A DNA stretch of 64,000 bases from Deltaproteobacteria bacterium (GTDB taxonomy: Bacteria; Myxococcota; Myxococcia; Myxococcales; 40CM-4-68-19): NCBI GenBank assembly GCA_005879535.1, contig VBKI01000078.1:29465-93464 (forward strand), in the 5' to 3' direction. Shown here one piece after another: positions 58,646 through 64,000 of the stretch. Position 1 is the stretch's first letter, and each line of letters opens with the position of its first letter. The position numbers and the translations under genes are program-made. Below the pieces are notes generated by a model. The model did no database searches. It was not told the origin of the DNA and saw nothing but the letters and a program-made list of their open reading frames with translations.

Positions 58646-60556
58646 GTGCCGATTTCATCTTCCACCCGTGTGTCGCTGTTTCTCGCCCTTGCCGTCAGCG
58701 CAGCACGTGCCGACGTCCGCTGGAGCGCCGACTTCGCCAACGACGATCTCAAGCAGTGGGGAGTGATTCAGTGCGGCGGGCAGGGCGGCACCTGTCCCTG
58801 CCTGGCTCCGTTCTACGATCCGGCAAATCAGGTGAACTACGGCTCGGGGAGCTGCTCCACCAGCAACTCCAACACCCCGCTCTCGGTCGCGCCGGCGAAC
58901 GGGCGGTTCCAGATCGTCAGCCCACCCCCGGGACAGGAAAATACCGGAAAGGCGATGCGCATCGAGCTGCGCAACGGCGATCTCTGGCCGTGCGCCAGCG
59001 GTTGCGCCTCGCCGACGACACGCAACGAGGTGGTGCACTCGATGGACAGCGGCACCACCAAGCCGACCTACTACCGGGCCGGCGACGATCGATACTTCGC
59101 CTGGAGCACGTACTTTCCCGCGGAGTTCGCGCGCTGGACCTGCAAGGGCACCGACAGCAACTGCCCCAACGGCATCCCCAACTCGAATTACAACCCATGG
59201 AACGTGGTCACGCAGTTCCACCAGAGCGGAGACAGCGGCGTGAACCCGCTGGGGATCGACCTGCGGCGGACCAGCCTGTCCTCGCAGAACAGCTACGCGA
59301 TCGTCCTCCTCTACGCCTACAACAACGGCTCGTCGGATCGCGAGCTGTGGCGCCAGGAGCTGCAGGCCGGCAATTGGTACGACTTCGTTCTCCACGTGAG
59401 GTTCTCGCAGGGGAGCGACGGCGTCCTCGAACTGTGGGTCGGCAACAACGGCGGTCCGAAGGCGCGCCAGACGCTCGCGTGTCCCGCCGGCGCCTCGATC
59501 ACCTGCAACGGCGCCACGCTCTATTCGGACGGCGCGGACTACCTGAAGCAGGGGCTGTACCGGAATTCGTCCATCGCGGACACTTCCGTCATCTTCCACA
59601 AGGGCATGATGGACGGCGACACCTTCGCCGACGTGACCGCTGCTCCTCCGGTCAGCGACGATTTCTCTCTGAGCGCGAGCCCGGCGTCGCAGACCGTCGC
59701 CCCCGGCGCCAGCGCGACCTACGACGTCCAGACCGCCGCCACAGCGGGCACTGCGCAGACGATTTCGCTCTCCACGGTGGGCCTTCCTCCCGGCGTGACG
59801 GGCGCGTCCTTCAATCCGCCGACCGTGATCGCGGGCGGAAGCTCGACGCTCACGTTGACCACCGATCCGGCGGGCACCGGCGTCTCGGGGACCTTCACGG
59901 TGAGCGGGCAGTATCCGGGCGGCGCGCCCTCGCATTCGACGAGTCTGTCGATCACCATCACGGCGCCGCCCGGCGTGACGCCGCCGGTGGCCACGCTGGT
60001 CGATTCGTTCGGGGGGACTGCGATCGACCCCACGAAATGGACGGTCACCGCTGCCGTGAACGGGACCGCTAGCGAGAGCGCCGGCACGCTGAACCTCGCG
60101 CCCAGGGCGCGCACCGACAACGTGCTGATCAGGGTGGACAGCAACGCGAAGTACGCGCTGACCGGCTCGGTGGCCACCGTGCAGGTCCCCCAGGTGGTTT
60201 CCGGAAGGTGCGGCGTCAACAACCGGTTCCAGCTCAGGTACGACGCCGGCAACAGCCTCGGGTTCTGGTTCGAGTGCGGCAACCTCTACGCGTTCACCTT
60301 CGTGAACGGCGCCGAGTCGCTGCTGCGGACGCTCACCTACTCGTCGGTCGCGCACAAGTGGTGGCGGATCCGCGAGTCGGGCGGCTTCGTAGTCTGGGAA
60401 ACCTCGCCGGACAAGGTCACGTGGACATCGGCGGCGAGCGCTGCCGTGTCGGCGTTGTTCCCGCTGGGTTCGCTCACGCTCACGTTCGATTCGTACACGT
60501 ACGGCGGCGGCCTGCGGAATCCCGGCGTCGGGCGCTACGCCCACCTGAACGAATAG
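58646..60556 (+). CDS. secreted heparin-lyase-I-like polysaccharide-binding/lyase protein
   Basis: A 636-residue exported protein (signal peptide about 1-22). Residues about 24-330 match the heparin-lyase-like polysaccharide lyase fold: FAWSTYFPAEFARW, NVVTQFHQSGDSGVNPLGIDLR, WYDFVLHVRFSQGSDGVLELWVG. Residues about 338-445 are an Ig-like domain with YDVQTAATAGTAQTISLS and GLPPGVTGASFNP. The C-terminal part (about 450-636) is a concanavalin-like sandwich (DSFGGTAIDPTKWTV, WWRIRESGGFVVWETSPD). Substrate is inference from the family; catalytic residues cannot be confirmed by eye. Confidence 0.7.
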   Translation: MPISSSTRVSLFLALAVSAARADVRWSADFANDDLKQWGVIQCGGQGGTCPCLAPFYDPANQVNYGSGSCSTSNSNTPLSVAPANGRFQIVSPPPGQENTGKAMRIELRNGDLWPCASGCASPTTRNEVVHSMDSGTTKPTYYRAGDDRYFAWSTYFPAEFARWTCKGTDSNCPNGIPNSNYNPWNVVTQFHQSGDSGVNPLGIDLRRTSLSSQNSYAIVLLYAYNNGSSDRELWRQELQAGNWYDFVLHVRFSQGSDGVLELWVGNNGGPKARQTLACPAGASITCNGATLYSDGADYLKQGLYRNSSIADTSVIFHKGMMDGDTFADVTAAPPVSDDFSLSASPASQTVAPGASATYDVQTAATAGTAQTISLSTVGLPPGVTGASFNPPTVIAGGSSTLTLTTDPAGTGVSGTFTVSGQYPGGAPSHSTSLSITITAPPGVTPPVATLVDSFGGTAIDPTKWTVTAAVNGTASESAGTLNLAPRARTDNVLIRVDSNAKYALTGSVATVQVPQVVSGRCGVNNRFQLRYDAGNSLGFWFECGNLYAFTFVNGAESLLRTLTYSSVAHKWWRIRESGGFVVWETSPDKVTWTSAASAAVSALFPLGSLTLTFDSYTYGGGLRNPGVGRYAHLNE

Positions 60557-60632
60557 GCTGGCACAGCGAGCGGATCTCTGGCGAGGTGGTCGGGGAGTGT
60601 TCAGGTTCCCCGCGAATCGCTGGAGGTCACCC

Positions 60633-61778
60633 ATGAAGACGCTGACGACAGGAGTGGGCGGATTCGTCCTCGGTGTGGCGGCGGCGCGCTTTCTCGACCC
60701 ACGCGCAGGCGCGCGGCGACGAGCCGAGGTCGTGCAGAAGTCCGTCCATGCAGCGCACAAGGCGGCCGATGCAGCTGGCAAGTCGTCGCGCGACTTGAGG
60801 AACCGCTCGCGTGGACTTTGGCACGCCATCTTTGCTCCCGAGGGGCCGGTCGACGACGCCGTGCTCGTCGAGCGCGTCCGGTCTCGCCTCGGGCGCGTGT
60901 GCTCGCATCCAGGCGCCCTCGAGGTGTCCGCGGCCGGCGGGTGCGTCGTGCTCCGCGGGCCGGTATTGGCGTCGGAATACAACCAGATCGTCGAGGCGGC
61001 AGCCTGCGTCGGAGGCGTCATGGCGCTCACCGAAGAGCTCGAGCTGCACAAGCAGCCGGACGACGTTCCGGCGCTGCAGGGTGGCACGAGACATCCCCTG
61101 CCGAGGCCCGAGCTGCTTCAAGAAAACTGGGCGCCGGGCATCCGGGTGTTGATGGGGGCGGCGAGCGCCGGATTGATCGGTCTGGGAGCGGCACGCCGGG
61201 ATTTGCCAGGTTCCGTCATCGCCGGCTGCGGCGTCCTCCTGCTCGCGCGCAGCGCCACGAATCTGCCGGTGCGCCGGCTGATCGGCGTGCGCGCCGGGCG
61301 GCGCGGAATCGACGTTCAGAAGAGCGTCGTCATCGCCGCTGCGCCCGAGGAGCTGTACGGGTTCTTCATGGCGGCGGAGAATTTCCCGCGCTTCATGGAG
61401 CACGTCCGCGACGTTCGCGTCACAGGCGAGGGGCAATGGCACTGGCGCGTCGCGGGTCCAGCCGGCGTCGAGGTGGAATGGGACGCGGAAGTGACCCGCG
61501 CCGAGCCGGGGCGGCTGTTGTCCTGGGCCACGGTCGAGACCGCGCCGGTCGAGAGCTTTGGGACGGTGCGGTTCGTCCCCGTGGACGGCGGCACGCGCGT
61601 CGACGTGAGGCTCTCGTACAATCCGCCGCTCGGCGCCGTTGGCCACGCGGTGGCGGCGCTGCTCGGCGCCGATCCGAAGCAGCAGCTCGACGATGATCTG
61701 CTCCGGCTCAAGTCGCTTCTCGAGCGTGGCAAGCCGAGCGGGGACGAGGAACGCGCAGCGCGAGACCGGCTGTCCTGA
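60633..61778 (+). CDS. BON + SRPBCC (cyclase/dehydrase-like) protein
   Basis: A 381-residue protein. Residues 1-20 form a glycine/hydrophobic helix (VGGFVLGVAAARFLDPRAGARRR) typical of envelope proteins with a YtxH-like start; a BON domain follows (about 70-140, VRSRLGRVCSHPGALEVSAAGGCVVLRGPV), then a hydrophobic stretch (about 175-205), and an SRPBCC/polyketide-cyclase-like domain (about 230-365, PEELYGFFMAAENFPRFMEHVRDV, VETAPVESFGTVRFVPVDGGTRVDVRL). Such proteins may hold a lipid-like ligand at the envelope. ATG at 60633 follows GGAGG. Confidence 0.8.
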   Translation: MKTLTTGVGGFVLGVAAARFLDPRAGARRRAEVVQKSVHAAHKAADAAGKSSRDLRNRSRGLWHAIFAPEGPVDDAVLVERVRSRLGRVCSHPGALEVSAAGGCVVLRGPVLASEYNQIVEAAACVGGVMALTEELELHKQPDDVPALQGGTRHPLPRPELLQENWAPGIRVLMGAASAGLIGLGAARRDLPGSVIAGCGVLLLARSATNLPVRRLIGVRAGRRGIDVQKSVVIAAAPEELYGFFMAAENFPRFMEHVRDVRVTGEGQWHWRVAGPAGVEVEWDAEVTRAEPGRLLSWATVETAPVESFGTVRFVPVDGGTRVDVRLSYNPPLGAVGHAVAALLGADPKQQLDDDLLRLKSLLERGKPSGDEERAARDRLS

Positions 61779-61794
61779 GAACCGACCTGACCGT

Positions 61795-63597
61795 TCAGCG
61801 CCGTGTCGCTGACAACGGCGGCGTGCTCTGCGGCGAAACCCGGTGGTGCGTGGCCTGCTCGAACGCGTAGGCGTAGCCGATCAGGTTGGGTTCGCTGAAC
61901 GCCGGCCCGGAGAAGGTCACCGCGTAAGGGGCATCCTTGGCGTCGAAGCCGGCAGGGAAGGGCGTCACCGTGAAGGGAGGCGGCGGCACGGCCGGATTGG
62001 GCACGAACCCACCCGGCACCGCGATGCTGGGATAGCCGGCGCGGGCGGCGATGTTGGCGCCGCGATTGGCGGGGAAGAGGATCGCGTCGAAATCCTTGTA
62101 CACGACGTCGAGCCCGCGGGTTCTTGCGATGTCGAGATCCTTCAACCGGTCTTGCTGGTACTTGTCGGTGTCGGCGCTGCCCGGGATCGTGTCGAGCTTC
62201 TGCGCGGCAAGTGCAAGCCCCTGGCCATACTTGAGCGCCACGTCGGCGTGAGCGCTGTTGAAGGCGATCACGTCCGCGAGCGTGCGCACGGGAAAACCGG
62301 GAGGCAGGTTCGCCAGGTATGCGTTCAGATCGCGCTTGAACCCAAAGAGCAACACCGTTGAGCAAGCCGGCAAGGACGATGGGCAGCCGGGGAAATCGAT
62401 CAGATCGTCCTGGTCGGGGATCTCGTGGAAGTCCTCCACGATCGCCCCCTCCTTTCGCAAGACGGCGATGGCGTCGTTCATGACCTTCTGCTGCTCGAGG
62501 CTGAGCACGACGCTTTGGACGTGAGGGTTCGAACCGGTGGCGGCGGTCCAATAGCCGAAATGCGGGACGGCGATGCGGGCCCCGCGCAGCGCGTGCCTCT
62601 TGAGGAATCGCGTGTAGTCGCGGAAGCACTTGCCGCGGGTGAGGCACGCCGCGGTCGCGGGATCCGCCGGATCGAAGCCGGCCAGTACGCCGAGCAGCCT
62701 GGCCGCGTCGGTGACCGTGCGCGCCAGCGGTCCGGCCGTGTCCTGATCGGCGGTGATCGGCACGATCCCGCTCCGGCTCACGAGCCCGACCGTAGGCTTG
62801 ATGCCCACCACGAGGTTCTGGGTCGCCGGGCTCAAGATCGATCCTGAAGTTTCGGTGCCGACGCCGACGGTGGCGAGGTTCGCGGACACGGCGATGCCCG
62901 GGCCGGAACTGGAGCCGCCCGTCTGCAGCGCCGGCCGGCCGTCGTTGATTCCGGCCCTCGGATCGGGGCGGGGATCGTACGGGTTGAAGCCATATCCGAG
63001 CAGCGCCGGATTGCCGCCAACCTGGATGAGCTGGAAGCGGAGCTGCGAGCTGTAGCCGGTCGGCATGCCGGTGGAGCTGAGGAAGTTGGCGAACTCGGTG
63101 AGCGTCGCCTTCCCGATGATGATGGCCCCGGCGCGGCGCAGCTTCGCGGTGATGAAGGCATCGTGTTGCGGGAACGATCCCCCGAGCGCAACCGAACCAG
63201 CCGTGGTCGGAAGGTCGGCGGTATCGATGTTGTCCTTGAGGATGACCGGGATGCCGAACAACGGCTTGCGCGGCCCGTCTTCATCCTCGGAGTCTTCGCC
63301 ATCGAAGTCGTCGAGCTTCAGGGCGCGCGCGTCGGCGACGGCGTTCTCGTTGACGTGCATGAAGCTGTTCAGCGTCTGGGGGATCTTCGCCTGTGGACCT
63401 GGCTGATCGTAGGCCGCGATCCGCGCCACGTACATCTTCACGAGATCCTCGGGCGTCAGATCCCCCGACCGGAACTGGTGTTGGATGTCGGCGATGGTGG
63501 CTTCGACTACCTGAAGACGATCGCGATGGTGATCGTCCGCGATGGCGGGAAAAACGAGCGCCAGAACCGTGAGGAAAAGCGAGCCGCGCAGCCTCAT
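61795..63597 (-). CDS. secreted amidase (amidase signature family)
   Basis: A 600-residue exported enzyme (signal peptide about 1-20). The amidase signature triad is present: Lys in GIPVILKDNIDT, Ser in GGSSSGPGIAV and the nucleophile Ser in TETSGSILSPA. An acidic insertion (DDFDGEDSEDEDGPRKP) precedes the Lys motif. The family hydrolyses amide bonds of small molecules or peptides; no substrate can be assigned. Convergent with the BON gene, 16 bp apart. Starts after a purine-rich AGGATCCC. Confidence 0.87.
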   Translation of the reverse strand: MRLRGSLFLTVLALVFPAIADDHHRDRLQVVEATIADIQHQFRSGDLTPEDLVKMYVARIAAYDQPGPQAKIPQTLNSFMHVNENAVADARALKLDDFDGEDSEDEDGPRKPLFGIPVILKDNIDTADLPTTAGSVALGGSFPQHDAFITAKLRRAGAIIIGKATLTEFANFLSSTGMPTGYSSQLRFQLIQVGGNPALLGYGFNPYDPRPDPRAGINDGRPALQTGGSSSGPGIAVSANLATVGVGTETSGSILSPATQNLVVGIKPTVGLVSRSGIVPITADQDTAGPLARTVTDAARLLGVLAGFDPADPATAACLTRGKCFRDYTRFLKRHALRGARIAVPHFGYWTAATGSNPHVQSVVLSLEQQKVMNDAIAVLRKEGAIVEDFHEIPDQDDLIDFPGCPSSLPACSTVLLFGFKRDLNAYLANLPPGFPVRTLADVIAFNSAHADVALKYGQGLALAAQKLDTIPGSADTDKYQQDRLKDLDIARTRGLDVVYKDFDAILFPANRGANIAARAGYPSIAVPGGFVPNPAVPPPPFTVTPFPAGFDAKDAPYAVTFSGPAFSEPNLIGYAYAFEQATHHRVSPQSTPPLSATRR

Positions 63598-63915
63598 GGG
63601 ATCCTCCTGCGGCCGCGTCTACCTCGTCAGCGGCGAGGACCTCAGCAACTGCGCGTCCCAATGTTCACTTGTACTGAGCGCCTCGCGCCTTCACTGGCAG
63701 AACGCATGCGAGCCCCGCCCGATCCGACGAACGTAGGATGGTCGGGTGGGGCTGGTCAAACCGCCGCGGGCGCCGAAACGACGTAAACGCACGTTGACCG
63801 TACTTCCGGCGAAACCCTAGCGTACGCCGCCACCTGGGGGCGGGGACCCAAAAAAATCGAAGTTGCCGAAGGCGCTCTGACGCCCTGTCGAGCGATCTCC
63901 CGGAGGACTCATCTC
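63598..63915. other. intergenic stretch without a gene
   Basis: About 318 bp with no coding pattern. It should carry the promoters of the amidase and the partial gene at the right edge. Note a G-rich run followed by an A-tract at about 63837-63858 (GGGGGCGGGGACCCAAAAAAA). No operator of the shared type is visible. Confidence 0.5.
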
Positions 63916-64000
63916 ATGAACCGAACGCGAAACGCGTTGTCTGCATTGGTGAGTACACGGGCACGCTGGCGAATCCGACGGGTGGCACCACTACGGTACG
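63916..64000 (+). CDS. start of an unidentified gene, cut by the window edge
   Basis: The ATG at 63916 lies 9 bp after a GGAGG ribosome site. Only about 28 codons are visible; one frame gives a basic N-terminus (NRTRNALSALVSTRARWR), while the next frame reads as a Thr/Gly-rich segment (GEYTGTLANPTGGTTTV), so a shift may be present. Function cannot be told. Confidence 0.3.
   Translation, partial: MNRTRNALSALVSTRARWRIRRVAPLRY

Noticed and set aside
1..64000. CRISPR arrays, tRNA or rRNA genes
   Set aside because: No regular direct repeats with spacers and no recognisable RNA gene on either strand by eye; a covariance-model scan would be needed to exclude tRNAs fully.

Overview
This is a high-GC, gene-dense stretch from a Gram-negative bacterium, shown by outer-membrane porins, a TonB-dependent receptor, an RND tripartite pump and many signal peptides. 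The NtrC-type two-component pair, the GC content and the lipid/polyketide gene set would fit Myxococcota (Anaeromyxobacter-like) or another soil/sediment phylum. That placement is inference; no rRNA, tRNA or marker gene is present to settle it. I see no rRNA, tRNA, CRISPR array or intact insertion sequence.

Layout. (1) 0.1-3.3 kb: a YceI-like secreted protein and a membrane histidine kinase / sigma54 activator pair. (2) 3.5-10.1 kb: an RND efflux operon (outer-membrane factor, adaptor, pump) facing a PiT phosphate transporter. (3) 10.2-24.2 kb: a fatty-acid/polyketide-like biosynthetic locus in three transcription units. A nine-gene, mostly overlapping minus-strand operon holds a FabZ-like dehydratase, two active ketosynthases alternating with two ketosynthase-like proteins that have lost the nucleophile, an SDR, a nitroreductase-like protein, an acyl carrier protein and an LCAT-like acyltransferase. 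One plus-strand unit has a class III aminotransferase, a radical SAM enzyme and a di-iron hydroxylase. The other has a COG1964/Tes-like radical SAM enzyme coupled to an SDR. The product is unknown, probably a modified lipid.

(4) 24.2-53.4 kb: the most striking part. Ten copies of a PstS-like (PBP-superfamily) periplasmic binding protein, one of them fused to a second (NMT1/SsuA-like) binding domain, sit with a TonB-dependent receptor, a PepSY membrane protein, an MHS-type (citrate/proton-like) MFS transporter, outer-membrane proteins, a double beta-propeller, secreted Cache-like domain proteins and a CusSR/PhoBR-type two-component system. No PstCAB-type importer is present. The promoters of five of these operons share an approximately 40-bp operator: CTGAA, six bases, TTCAG, then further TCAG repeats at an 11-bp period. 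This is the geometry bound by OmpR/PhoB-family regulators, so I propose the whole block is one regulon controlled by the kinase/regulator at 47.6-49.7 kb and devoted to acquiring or sensing one unidentified ligand. Three genes of the block are broken.

(5) 53.4-64 kb: a looser region with a DUF1345 membrane protein, a GNAT acetyltransferase, gene remnants, a small hairpin repeat family, a large secreted alpha/beta hydrolase, a heparin-lyase-like secreted protein, a BON+SRPBCC protein and a secreted amidase.
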